Origin: JBMNTQ01 sp050945815
GTDB lineage: Bacteria > Bacillota > Clostridia > Christensenellales > JBMNTQ01
Assembly: GCA_050945815.1 (NCBI GenBank)
Contig: JBMNTQ010000079.1
Span: 1-8,908 of the forward strand
Direction: 5' to 3'
DNA length: 8,908 nucleotides
Shown here piece after piece: positions 1 to 7,122 of the stretch (within the stretch, counting starts at the first letter, position 1; the number at the start of each line of letters is the position of its first letter). The translations under genes were made by a program, and so were the position numbers. The notes under the pieces are model-generated. The model was not told the origin of the DNA, did no database searches, and worked only from the letters and a program-made list of their open reading frames with translations.

Positions 1-351
1 GAAGCGCTGAAGGGATAGGTCTAGGTAGATGGGCAGCGGGTTTTTCAGGGCGAAGGGGCAGACGCCGCCTACTATATGGCCGGTTTGCTGGAAGGCGTCT
101 TGTGGGCTGAGCATTCGCGCTTTGCTGGAAAAATGGGCTTTGAACTTTCTGTTGTCGATACGCGCGTCCCCTGCGACAACCAGCAACAGGGCGCTGTCTC
201 CTTTTTTCAGAGAGAGGGTTTTTGCAATGCGGCAGAGCGAAACGCCCAGGGCTTTTGCTGCCAGGGCGACGGTAGCGGAGCTTTGGGAAAACTCGAGGAC
301 TTCGTTTTCGCGGCCCAGGCTGGAAAAGTAGCGTTTGACATCTTGAATCAT
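1..351 (-). CDS. YbaK/EbsC-family aminoacyl-tRNA deacylase (3' end off the window)
   Basis: Reading the minus strand from the ATG at 351 gives 117 codons open to the window edge, so the C-terminus is missing; the family is usually about 155-160 residues. Proteins of this family hydrolyse mischarged tRNAs (for example Cys-tRNAPro or Ala-tRNAPro) in the cytoplasm. The translation matches the family pattern: an N-terminal helix region, then RIAKTLSL at about residues 41-48 with the conserved lysine (K44), a hydrophobic strand LLLVVAGDARID (55-66), and GGVCPFAL (95-102), which corresponds to the conserved GGVSPFGL-type loop of the active-site pocket. The start is supported by a GGAGA ribosome binding site about 10 bases upstream (361-367). 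The substrate cannot be told from sequence. No convincing promoter was found. The gene is divergent from the membrane-protein gene at 556. The family call is firm; the substrate is open. Confidence 0.85.
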   Translation of the reverse strand, partial: MIQDVKRYFSSLGRENEVLEFSQSSATVALAAKALGVSLCRIAKTLSLKKGDSALLLVVAGDARIDNRKFKAHFSSKARMLSPQDAFQQTGHIVGGVCPFALKNPLPIYLDLSLQRF

Positions 352-418
352 GGCAGGTTGTTCTCCGTTTCGGTTTATTGTTTTGGCAAATCGGCGGATT
401 TTGGCTGCACGGGGAAGT

Positions 419-428
419 TGTCGCGACA
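419..428. other. Perfect 10-base palindrome TGTCGCGACA between divergent genes
   Basis: TGTCGCGACA is self-complementary and lies in the 204-base intergenic region between the divergent deacylase and YhhN-like genes, just upstream of a -35-like hexamer at 431. Its position suits an operator, but no regulator is known for it and no second copy was seen in this window. The rest of 352-555 holds the two ribosome binding sites and the promoter listed separately; I see no further gene in it. Confidence 0.3.
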
Positions 429-430
429 CA

Positions 431-459
431 TTGCCGTATTCTTTTATGCCGGATACAAT
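431..459 (+). promoter_or_regulatory. Candidate sigma-A promoter for the YhhN-like gene
   Basis: TTGCCG (431-436) and TACAAT (454-459) are separated by exactly 17 bases. They match the vegetative consensus at 4/6 and 5/6 positions. A start near 466 would give a leader of about 90 bases before the ATG at 556. This is pattern matching only. Confidence 0.45.
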
Positions 460-555
460 GGGAGTAGATGTTCTTATCATACTATGCAGGATCTATTTTG
501 CAATTGGCTGGCGGACAATTTATGAGGGTTTGGCAGGATTGTTGAGGAAAATATT

Positions 556-1215
556 ATGAAGTTGTTTGATTTTAGAAAGCTTAACCAGGGCGGTGCAGCC
601 GTTTTGGCTTTGCTGTATGGGCTGTTTTTGACGCTGGATATATTGGGAATTCGACCGGAAGTTTCCGTGGCTGCAAAATATGCCGGAATTTGCATTTGTT
701 TCTTGATGGCTTGCGCGAGGCTGTTTGTTACAGGGTTTTCCCGGGATGGACAGTTGGTTGCCTTAGCTTTAGGGCTAACCTTGGCGGCGGATACATTTTT
801 GCTGTGGACGGAGGTGTTTGTATGGGGCGTGGTGGTGTTTTGCGGTGTGCAGGCCGTTTATGCTCGAAGGTTTGGCGCCCACTGGGGCTTTGCGGCGCTG
901 GGAATAACGCTATTCGCGGCGCTGGCTCTTCTGGGGACGCTGCCGCTGTTATTCGCGGTGGTAGCGGTTTATGCTTGTCTGTTTGTTGGGAATATGGTAG
1001 CCGTTTTTTGCAGCGAACAGTGCCTATCGCCGCGGATGGTCAGGCGCAGCCGAGTGGGGATGGTGCTGTTCTTTTTGTGTGATATTAATGTGATGCTCTA
1101 TAATTTGCTGCCGCCGCAGGAGACGTATTTGCCGGGGATTTTGATGTGGCTGTTTTATTTGCCGGGGCAGTATTTTTTGTCTACCAGCGCTGATGGGGAC
1201 GGCGAAAGGGTATGA
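556..1215 (+). CDS. YhhN/TMEM86-like polytopic membrane protein (lysoplasmalogenase-type fold, putative)
   Basis: A 219-residue, very hydrophobic protein with about seven or eight membrane segments and a short polar C-terminal tail. The start ATG follows GAGGAAA at 544-550. Three features resemble the YhhN/TMEM86 family: an acidic residue in an early segment (LAADTFLL, D79), an FFxCDxN motif in a late segment (residues 172-177, D176), and a final aromatic YLPGQYFLS segment (201-209) like the Y..Q motif near the family's C-terminus. Family members TMEM86A/B hydrolyse the vinyl-ether bond of lysoplasmalogens; many bacterial members are uncharacterised. Plasmalogens occur in anaerobic Bacillota, so the role is plausible, but it is inferred. 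The gene stands alone: divergent from the deacylase and convergent with the minus-strand gene at 1273. It could instead be an unrelated membrane protein with chance similarity. Confidence 0.6.
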   Translation: MKLFDFRKLNQGGAAVLALLYGLFLTLDILGIRPEVSVAAKYAGICICFLMACARLFVTGFSRDGQLVALALGLTLAADTFLLWTEVFVWGVVVFCGVQAVYARRFGAHWGFAALGITLFAALALLGTLPLLFAVVAVYACLFVGNMVAVFCSEQCLSPRMVRRSRVGMVLFFLCDINVMLYNLLPPQETYLPGILMWLFYLPGQYFLSTSADGDGERV

Positions 1216-1250
1216 GAAAAGCCCGAGGGTATAGGGATACTCTCGGACTT
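1216..1250 (-). terminator. Rho-independent terminator, mainly for the minus-strand gene at 1273
   Basis: CCGAGGGTAT (1223-1232) pairs with ATACTCTCGG (1237-1246) as a ten-pair stem with one G-U around an AGGG loop; an outer AAG/CTT pairing (1219-1221 with 1248-1250) extends it. Read on the minus strand, the hairpin is followed by CTTTTCTC, a short U-tract. The plus-strand side lacks a good U-run. It starts directly after the stop codon of the plus-strand membrane gene, so it may also work weakly for that gene. Confidence 0.65.
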
Positions 1251-1272
1251 GGTTGATCGTTGTGGCTTTTGC

Positions 1273-1725
1273 TTATCGTGAATGGAATAAGGCTTCGGGC
1301 AGGATGGAGGGAAATACGAGGTAGATGGCGATGGCGGCGACGAGACAGACCACCATGGCTACTAGAAGGGCAAGGGCATAGGTGCGGAAAATGACGTTGT
1401 ATTTCTTTTCGATTTGCCGCCTGCCGATCATGACTGCGGCAAACGCTATGACCCAGCCCCACTGGAGCATTCCGTCGCTTGTGGTGCCTGAGAGGAACAA
1501 TAGACCCCACATGACAATGGCGCTGATGATGCCCAAGGCTATCTGCAAAGCTTTGCGTTCGGTGTAGATGCGCGGCGGAGGAATTTCTTCCTCTTCTTCG
1601 TTGTCTTGCGGCGGCACAGGGGGTGCGTCTACGACTGTGCCTTCGTAGATCTTTTCTTCGGTAGAACGGTCGTCAGCGAGATTGTCTGTTTCATCGCTGG
1701 GGGTTAGATTCTTGTTTTCATCCAT
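1273..1725 (-). CDS. Small membrane protein with acidic, proline-rich N-terminal tail, unknown function
   Basis: I do not recognise this 150-residue protein. Residues 1-55 are polar and probably disordered, rich in D, E and P, with an acidic run EEEEE at 43-47 followed by IPPP. Three hydrophobic segments follow at roughly 59-80, 86-100 and 115-142, the middle one ending in GRRQIEKKYN, a basic patch suggesting a cytoplasmic loop. There is no signal peptide and no catalytic motif. The ATG is preceded by CGGAG about ten bases upstream (1735-1740). It lies 79 bases downstream of spoIIE on the same strand, so some transcription from spoIIE is possible, but a promoter-like pair sits in the gap and a hairpin terminator follows the gene. 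Whether it has any part in sporulation is only a guess from position. Confidence 0.7.
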   Translation of the reverse strand: MDENKNLTPSDETDNLADDRSTEEKIYEGTVVDAPPVPPQDNEEEEEIPPPRIYTERKALQIALGIISAIVMWGLLFLSGTTSDGMLQWGWVIAFAAVMIGRRQIEKKYNVIFRTYALALLVAMVVCLVAAIAIYLVFPSILPEALFHSR

Positions 1726-1751
1726 AGATTACAACTCCGATATGCGTTTTG

Positions 1752-1780
1752 ATTATATTATTGCATAATTCCATTGTGAT
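1752..1780 (-). promoter_or_regulatory. Candidate sigma-A promoter for the small membrane-protein gene
   Basis: On the minus strand, ATCACA (1775-1780) and a perfect TATAAT (1752-1757) are 17 bases apart. The -35 hexamer matches at 4/6. The predicted start would be near 1745, giving a leader of about 20 bases that still contains the ribosome binding site. The sequence is A+T-rich compared with its surroundings, as expected for a promoter. Confidence 0.45.
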
Positions 1781-1804
1781 TACCACCCAAAACGCCACAT
1801 TTTA

Positions 1805-4063
1805 TCAGAAGCGGGGGAAAAAGCTGATAAATTCGTTTCTGGGCAGCAGGTTGCACACAATTACGCTGAGGTCGTCTTGGGCACCGTTCTCCTGCGCTTT
1901 TTGGATGAGTTGTTTGGCCATGGATTTGCAGTTGCCAGTGCGGATGCTGCGCAGCCAGTCGTAGATTTGTTCGCCGGCACAGTCGGTGATGCCGTCGCTC
2001 ATCAGGTAGATATATTCGCTGCCGGATAGCGTGCGCTGGATGCGGCTGGGGGCTACATCGTCTAGAATGCCGATGGGTAGGGTGGAGGCACTGATGCGCT
2101 GGACATCATCGCCGCACACGATATAGGAGGGAGCGGCACCGACCTTGATAAAGTTGGCGTGGCCGTTGCAGGCGCTTATGATACACAGATCGACGGTGGT
2201 ATAGTTTTCTTCGTCTTTCAACAGCAGCAGGCGGTTGACAGAATCCAGTATGAAATCGGGATCGTAGCCTGCGACCAAGAAATGCTCTAACATTTTGACG
2301 GTAGCGCTGCTTTCCGCTGCCGCTGCTTCTCCGTTGCCCATGCCATCGCACAGGATGAGGGCTTGGTGATGATCGGAGAGGTTTAGGACGCTGATGGAGT
2401 CGCCGCAGACTTTGCGTCCGTCTGCCGGGGCGGTTTCCCCGGCGCTGCGTAAAAGAAAGCGGCGCTCTTCCCGGACGGTTATGAAATCTGCCCGGCGTTT
2501 TTTATGATGGTCGGTGATTTCCATTTTCTTGCCGCAGACCGTTTCGATGACAGGGAGGGCTTTGTCGCTGTGGATACCGGGCAGGGACAGTTCTAGGGTG
2601 AGCCCGTTTTGATTCTTGACGGTGAGAGAGAAAAGGCGTACCCCTTCTAGAGCGAAAGCTTCAGCCAGTTGTTGCTCTAGGTCGCTGTCGAAAAGATGGG
2701 GCGGGCCTTCTTGGGACAGCTTGTCCATCAATTTGCCTGCATGGCGCAGTTGCCGGGCAGCTAGAGCCTTGCTTTCAAAGAGCTGGCGCTTCCTAGACAG
2801 GGCGTCGCCTTCTCCCAGTTCTTGTTTGAGGAAGGAAAAAAGAGAATCTTTTTTCTCGCATTGCTGGTAGAGCCAGTGGGGCTCTATGGACAGGCTGCCG
2901 AAGGCGAGGGAGGAGAGTTCCTCAAAGGCGAGGTAGGTTTTGGTGAAGCTTTGCGCCCAGCATTCGTCGCAGCGAGGGCAGCCGGTGCAGACTGCAGCGG
3001 CCAGCTTTTCTGTCAGGGATTGGATCTCTTTCTTTTGCAGGACGGTTGGGTCTAGTGCGTCGGCCATATGGGAAAAGGCCCGGGAGCATCCGGATAGGCG
3101 GCCTTGTACGGCTTCCTGCATGATGCGGCCATAATCTAAGCCGGTTTTAACGTTACGCAGGGAGGGATCGAACATCTGTTTGAAATAGGCCCATACCGGC
3201 GGGGGCAGCAGCAGGATCAGGGCGCAGGCGAACAGCAGCTCTGGTAAGGGCAGGACGAAGCGCTGGAGCAGCAGGAGGGCTACGAAGTTGCACAGGATTA
3301 GGGAGAGAGTCAGCCCTGGACGCTTGAAGCTGCGAAAAACGCCGGCAAACAGGCCGAACAGGGAGAAATAGCCGATGGATAATGGGTCGCCACCGATGGC
3401 AGCCACAGCGACACCCATGGCGGCGCCGGCCGCTGCACCGGAGGCCGGACCGCCCAGTATGGCGAAGCCCATGGAGAAAAAGCAGGCTAGAAAGATGCTG
3501 AAGGAGAAAAAGCCAGAGTTGAGGCCGGCTGTGCCTAGGAGGGCGAAGGCTAGGGACAACACGAGGCTGATTGTGCTTTCTTCGCCGGGGAGAGCCACCT
3601 CTTTGCCGGATAGGGTTTTGAAAGTTTGCCGAAAGGGGAAATATAGGATACAGGCCATGGCAATTTCCAGTGCGCCTGTGATATAGCCGTAGGGTGTTGA
3701 AGAGCGAAAGGGCAGCGATAGGAGTTGGAGCAATATAACGGCCATGGCTTCTAACGTTCCGGTTTTTTTGCGCAGCGCCCGCAGCATCAACAACGCCAGA
3801 ATGGCGGGGAAGGCGAAGAGCGTGTCTGGCAGGGAGGCGGGGAGACAGGATAGGAGCCCGACGCCTGTGCCTAGGATGATGGCACTGATGCCGGAGCTTG
3901 ATGCGCTCAGTGCTGCCGCTATCAGGGCGACGGCGTAGGGGTTTGTGGCACCAAACAGGCTTGTCCGGGCGCACAGGGCGCAAAGAAGGCCTATGGAGAG
4001 GGATATGCCGACTTTTTTGACGTCGGTTTTCTCGATGCTTTTCAGCTTTTTGATTTGTAACAT
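1805..4063 (-). CDS. spoIIE: Stage II sporulation protein E (serine phosphatase)
   Basis: SpoIIE dephosphorylates the anti-anti-sigma factor SpoIIAA, freeing sigma-F in the forespore, and in Bacillus it also associates with the polar FtsZ ring. The 752-residue product (B. subtilis about 827) has three expected parts. Residues 17-300 hold about ten membrane segments. A central cytoplasmic region carries a cysteine cluster CTGCPRCDECW (C359, C362, C365, C368), typical of the family. A C-terminal PP2C-type phosphatase domain spans about 550-740, with metal-binding aspartates in CDGMGNG (D573), MSDGITD (D690) and QDDLSV (D730/D731). The ATG has a strong GGAGGTG site 7 bases upstream (4071-4077). 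It is divergent from secA. No key residue is missing, so it should be active. Its presence marks the organism as an endospore former. Confidence 0.97.
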   Translation of the reverse strand: MLQIKKLKSIEKTDVKKVGISLSIGLLCALCARTSLFGATNPYAVALIAAALSASSSGISAIILGTGVGLLSCLPASLPDTLFAFPAILALLMLRALRKKTGTLEAMAVILLQLLSLPFRSSTPYGYITGALEIAMACILYFPFRQTFKTLSGKEVALPGEESTISLVLSLAFALLGTAGLNSGFFSFSIFLACFFSMGFAILGGPASGAAAGAAMGVAVAAIGGDPLSIGYFSLFGLFAGVFRSFKRPGLTLSLILCNFVALLLLQRFVLPLPELLFACALILLLPPPVWAYFKQMFDPSLRNVKTGLDYGRIMQEAVQGRLSGCSRAFSHMADALDPTVLQKKEIQSLTEKLAAAVCTGCPRCDECWAQSFTKTYLAFEELSSLAFGSLSIEPHWLYQQCEKKDSLFSFLKQELGEGDALSRKRQLFESKALAARQLRHAGKLMDKLSQEGPPHLFDSDLEQQLAEAFALEGVRLFSLTVKNQNGLTLELSLPGIHSDKALPVIETVCGKKMEITDHHKKRRADFITVREERRFLLRSAGETAPADGRKVCGDSISVLNLSDHHQALILCDGMGNGEAAAAESSATVKMLEHFLVAGYDPDFILDSVNRLLLLKDEENYTTVDLCIISACNGHANFIKVGAAPSYIVCGDDVQRISASTLPIGILDDVAPSRIQRTLSGSEYIYLMSDGITDCAGEQIYDWLRSIRTGNCKSMAKQLIQKAQENGAQDDLSVIVCNLLPRNEFISFFPRF

Positions 4064-4093
4064 GGCTACACACCTCCGGATATGGTATGTAAC

Positions 4094-4126
4094 AGTATAT
4101 GCTGTTTGGCCTGTTTATTTTGTCGG
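4094..4126 (-). promoter_or_regulatory. Candidate Spo0A-activated spoIIE promoter with 21-base spacing
   Basis: On the minus strand TATACT (4094-4099, 5/6 to the -10 consensus) lies 21 bases from CCGACA (4121-4126, 4/6 to the -35 consensus). Spacing of 21-22 bases is known for B. subtilis spoIIE and spoIIG, which need Spo0A bound at the -35 region. Here the -35 overlaps TGTCGGG on the plus strand (4121-4127), a 5/7 match to the 0A box TGNCGAA. The predicted start would be near 4087, about 24 bases before the ATG. Confidence 0.5.
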
Positions 4127-4173
4127 GTAGCGCCGCGAAAAATGAGATTTGCATGACAGTAATCTCCAAGATA

Positions 4174-4180
4174 TGCCGAA
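4174..4180 (+). promoter_or_regulatory. 0A-box-like site TGCCGAA upstream of spoIIE
   Basis: TGCCGAA matches the Spo0A core consensus TGNCGAA exactly and is followed by AAA, as strong boxes often are. It lies about 90 bases upstream of the predicted spoIIE start, a distance similar to the distal Spo0A sites described at B. subtilis stage II promoters. A seven-base site with one free position occurs often by chance, so the position is the main argument. Confidence 0.35.
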
Positions 4181-4312
4181 AATGGAGGAAGCTGGGTGTC
4201 TGTGCGAATACCGAGGGCGAGGTTGCGGGCGCGAGGAGGGGACAAAGCGGGGGGGAAATATGGCAGGAATGTGTTATTTTCTTGAATGTTTTACGGCAAG
4301 GCTCATATTTGG

Positions 4313-4341
4313 TTGAAGAACCTGTATAATAATGATAAAAT
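4313..4341 (+). promoter_or_regulatory. Candidate sigma-A promoter of secA-prfB
   Basis: TTGAAG (4313-4318) and TAAAAT (4336-4341) are 17 bases apart, and TGA immediately precedes the -10 hexamer, giving an extended -10 (TGn). An overlapping perfect TATAAT lies at 4325-4330 but has no -35 partner at normal distance. The start would be near 4348, leaving a leader of about 30 bases with the ribosome binding site GAGGTGG at 4364-4370. Confidence 0.55.
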
Positions 4342-4377
4342 AAATCGTCATAACGCAAAGATTGAGGTGGTAAGGAC

Positions 4378-7068
4378 GTGTCTTTTTTAGGCAATCTGTT
4401 AGGGAACAGCTCGGAAAAGCAAGTGAAATCCCTTCGTAAATATATTGACGGAATCAATAAGCTGGAAGAGAGCATCCAGAAGCTGAGCGATGCGCAGCTT
4501 CGCGCTAAGACCCAGGAATTTAAGGATCGGCTGCAGGACGGGCAGACGCTGGAGGATGTGATGGTGGAGGCGTTTGCCGTGGTACGGGAAGCGGCCGTGC
4601 GAACCATTGGCCTGCGGCATTATGATGTGCAGCTTATCGGCGGTATTGTTTTGCACCAGGGGCGTATCGCTGAAATGAAGACCGGTGAGGGGAAGACTTT
4701 GGTGGCGACTTTGCCTGCCTACTTAAATGCTCTGGAGGGCAAGGGCGTGCATATCGTTACTGTCAACGATTATCTGGCTCGGCGTGACAGCGAATGGATG
4801 GGCAAGATCCACCGTTTTTTGGGCCTGAGCGTGGGTACGGTTTTGCATGATATGACGCCGGCGGAACGGAAGGCTGCCTATGACAGCGACATCACCTATG
4901 GAACCAACAATGAATTCGGTTTTGATTATTTGCGGGACAATATGGTGATTTACAAGGAAGAGATGGTGCAGCGAGACCTCCACTACGCCATTGTGGACGA
5001 GGTGGACTCGATTCTGGTAGACGAGGCTAGGACGCCCTTGATTATTTCCGGACGGGGCACTGAATCCAGCGAGCTTTATACCCAGGCGGACCGGTTTGTG
5101 GTGCGTTTGAAGGAAGAAGTGGATTTTGAGAAGGAAGAAAAGCGTCATGCAATTACGCTGACGGATGAGGGCATAAAAAAGGCCGAAAGTTATTTTAAGG
5201 TGAGTAATTTCGGCGATTTGGAAAATACAGAATTGAACCATCATGTGACGCAGGCCTTAAAGGCGCGCTTTTTGTTTAAGCGGGATAAGGATTATGTGGT
5301 GCAGGACGGCGAGATTATCATTGTGGATGAGTTTACCGGCCGACTCATGACCGGCCGCCGATATAATGAAGGGCTGCATCAGGCCATTGAGGCGAAAGAG
5401 GGCGTGAAGGTAGAGCGGGAGAGCAAGACGCTGGCTACCATTACCTTCCAGAATTACTTCCGGATGTATACGAAGCTCTCCGGGATGACCGGTACGGCCA
5501 AGACCGAGGAAGAGGAATTCCAAGGGATTTATCAGCTGGATGTTGTGGAAATTCCTACCCACAAGCCTATGATCCGTATAGATTATAATGATGTGGTTTT
5601 CGGGACGGTTGCCGGGAAATATCGCGCGATTATTGAGGAGATTGCCCAGCGGCACCAGACTGGGCAGCCGGTATTGGTGGGTACGGTTTCCGTTGAGAAA
5701 AGTGAGGTTTTAAGCGAATTGTTAACCCGGCGGGGTGTGCGGCATAACGTATTGAATGCCAAGCATCATGCCCGGGAGGCACAGATTGTGGCCCAGGCGG
5801 GCAAGCTGTCGGCTGTTACCATTGCCACCAATATGGCGGGCCGCGGTACGGACATTATACTGGGGGGCAACCCGGAGTTTATGGCGAGAAGTGAAATGCG
5901 GCGCCGGGGATATGCTGATGAGATGGTTGAGGAGGCCATCGGCTATGCCGATACGCAGGACGAAGATATTTTGGAGGCGCGAAAAGTTTATGCGGAGTTG
6001 TATGAAAAATACAAGAAGCAGACTGACGATGAGCATAATCAGGTGATTTCTGTGGGGGGCTTGTATATCATTGGCACCGAGCGCCATGAGAGCCGACGCA
6101 TTGACAATCAGCTGCGCGGCAGAAGTGGACGGCAGGGGGACCCGGGGGCGTCGAAATTCTATATTTCTCTGGAAGATGATTTGATGCGTTTGTTTGGCTC
6201 GGAGCGTGTTCAGGGGATGATGAATCGTTTAAACCCTGAGGATGAGATGCCGATCGAATATAAGATGCTGTCCAAGCAGATTGAAAGCGCCCAGAAAAAG
6301 GTAGAGGGCCGCAACTACGAAATCCGTAAAAATGTGTTGCAGTATGATGATGTAATGAACACCCAGCGGGAGATTATCTACCGGCAGCGCCGTACGGTGT
6401 TGCAGGGGGAGAATATGCGCGACACGGTCATGGATATGATGGGCGCGTTTTTGGCCGAAACTGTGGACAGCTATATACCCGAGCTTTTACGCCGGGAGGA
6501 ATGGGATATTGAGGGGCTGCGCAACTATTTAAAGAAGCTTTTGCGCCGGGAAGTAGCGGATTTTGCGGAGAAGGCGGCCTCGATGAGCCGGCCGGAGATT
6601 GTGGAGATGGTTTTGCACAGCGCTCGGGAGGCCTATGGGCAAAAAGAAGAGACTGTGCAGAAAGCCGGCTGGGACATGCGCGATATTGAGCGCGTAGTGA
6701 TTCTGCGGGTAGTGGATGATAAATGGATGGACCATATCGATGCCATGGATCAGTTCCGGCAGGGCATTGGGCTGCGGGCCTATGGCCAGCGCGACCCGAT
6801 CATTGCATATAAGAACGAAGGCTACGAGATGTTTGAGCGGATGGTGTCTTCTATTCAGGAGGATACGGTGAATATTCTGCTGAATTTGAATGTGGAGAAG
6901 CGGCCGGAACGCCGCAGGGTGGCTACGGCGACATCGACCTCTGGTGTGGGAGACGAACAGGAGGCGCCCAAGAAACAGGCGCCCACGCGAAAAGGGCCGA
7001 AAGTGGGCCGCAATGACCCTTGCCCCTGCGGCAGCGGCAAGAAGCATAAGAACTGCTGCGGCGGGTAA
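4378..7068 (+). CDS. secA: Preprotein translocase ATPase SecA
   Basis: SecA is the motor ATPase that pushes unfolded preproteins through the SecYEG channel. The 896-residue product carries all expected motifs: Walker A MKTGEGKTL (100-108), Walker B and following motif DEVDSILVDEARTPL (207-221), the GMTGTAKTEEEEF segment (369-381), MAGRGTD (486-492), LRGRSGRQGDPG (579-590) including the arginine finger, and a C-terminal zinc-binding tail with CPCGSGKKHKNCC (882-894) for SecB or ribosome contact. The start is GTG with GAGGTGG 7 bases upstream. It is about 55 residues longer than B. subtilis SecA, mostly from an insertion at about 500-555 in the second nucleotide-binding domain. It is followed after 54 bases by prfB with no terminator between, so the two are probably co-transcribed. 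There is no sign of damage. Confidence 0.98.
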   Translation: MSFLGNLLGNSSEKQVKSLRKYIDGINKLEESIQKLSDAQLRAKTQEFKDRLQDGQTLEDVMVEAFAVVREAAVRTIGLRHYDVQLIGGIVLHQGRIAEMKTGEGKTLVATLPAYLNALEGKGVHIVTVNDYLARRDSEWMGKIHRFLGLSVGTVLHDMTPAERKAAYDSDITYGTNNEFGFDYLRDNMVIYKEEMVQRDLHYAIVDEVDSILVDEARTPLIISGRGTESSELYTQADRFVVRLKEEVDFEKEEKRHAITLTDEGIKKAESYFKVSNFGDLENTELNHHVTQALKARFLFKRDKDYVVQDGEIIIVDEFTGRLMTGRRYNEGLHQAIEAKEGVKVERESKTLATITFQNYFRMYTKLSGMTGTAKTEEEEFQGIYQLDVVEIPTHKPMIRIDYNDVVFGTVAGKYRAIIEEIAQRHQTGQPVLVGTVSVEKSEVLSELLTRRGVRHNVLNAKHHAREAQIVAQAGKLSAVTIATNMAGRGTDIILGGNPEFMARSEMRRRGYADEMVEEAIGYADTQDEDILEARKVYAELYEKYKKQTDDEHNQVISVGGLYIIGTERHESRRIDNQLRGRSGRQGDPGASKFYISLEDDLMRLFGSERVQGMMNRLNPEDEMPIEYKMLSKQIESAQKKVEGRNYEIRKNVLQYDDVMNTQREIIYRQRRTVLQGENMRDTVMDMMGAFLAETVDSYIPELLRREEWDIEGLRNYLKKLLRREVADFAEKAASMSRPEIVEMVLHSAREAYGQKEETVQKAGWDMRDIERVVILRVVDDKWMDHIDAMDQFRQGIGLRAYGQRDPIIAYKNEGYEMFERMVSSIQEDTVNILLNLNVEKRPERRRVATATSTSGVGDEQEAPKKQAPTRKGPKVGRNDPCPCGSGKKHKNCCGG

Positions 7069-7122
7069 GCCCTGGGAGGGACGGGCCGATACTGGAACGA
7101 ATTTTAGGCGGGAGTGTGAAAC

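Larger units (their letters stand above)
4064..4377. other. spoIIE-secA divergent intergenic region
   Basis: These 314 bases separate two divergent genes. The left 120 bases hold the spoIIE ribosome binding site, its candidate promoter and 0A-box-like sequences. The right 70 bases hold the secA promoter and ribosome binding site. The middle (about 4185-4260) is purine-rich on the plus strand, with runs of G ending in seven consecutive G at 4249-4255. A 76-codon open frame (4099-4329) crosses both promoters, has no good ribosome binding site and shows no recognisable protein features, so I do not call it a gene. No riboswitch or small RNA was recognised. Confidence 0.6.

Noticed and set aside
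1744..1796. Inverted repeat GCGTTTTG / CAAAACGC as a spoIIE terminator
   Set aside because: The eight-base arms are separated by 37 bases and no U-tract follows on the minus strand, so it does not fit an intrinsic terminator. It may be chance in A+T-rich DNA.
4263..4289. A second sigma-H-like promoter (AGGA ... GAAT) upstream of secA
   Set aside because: AGGA at 4265 and GAAT at 4284 are 15 bases apart instead of 17-18, and several flanking positions mismatch. Another pair (4186 and 4206) is also short by one or two bases. Both look like chance in purine-rich DNA.
3153..4607. A 484-codon minus-strand open frame across the start of spoIIE, the intergenic region and the start of secA
   Set aside because: It lies in another frame of spoIIE and antisense to secA. 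Its composition is rich in R, H, P and S with no domain pattern, and it lacks a ribosome binding site. It is a by-product of the real genes.
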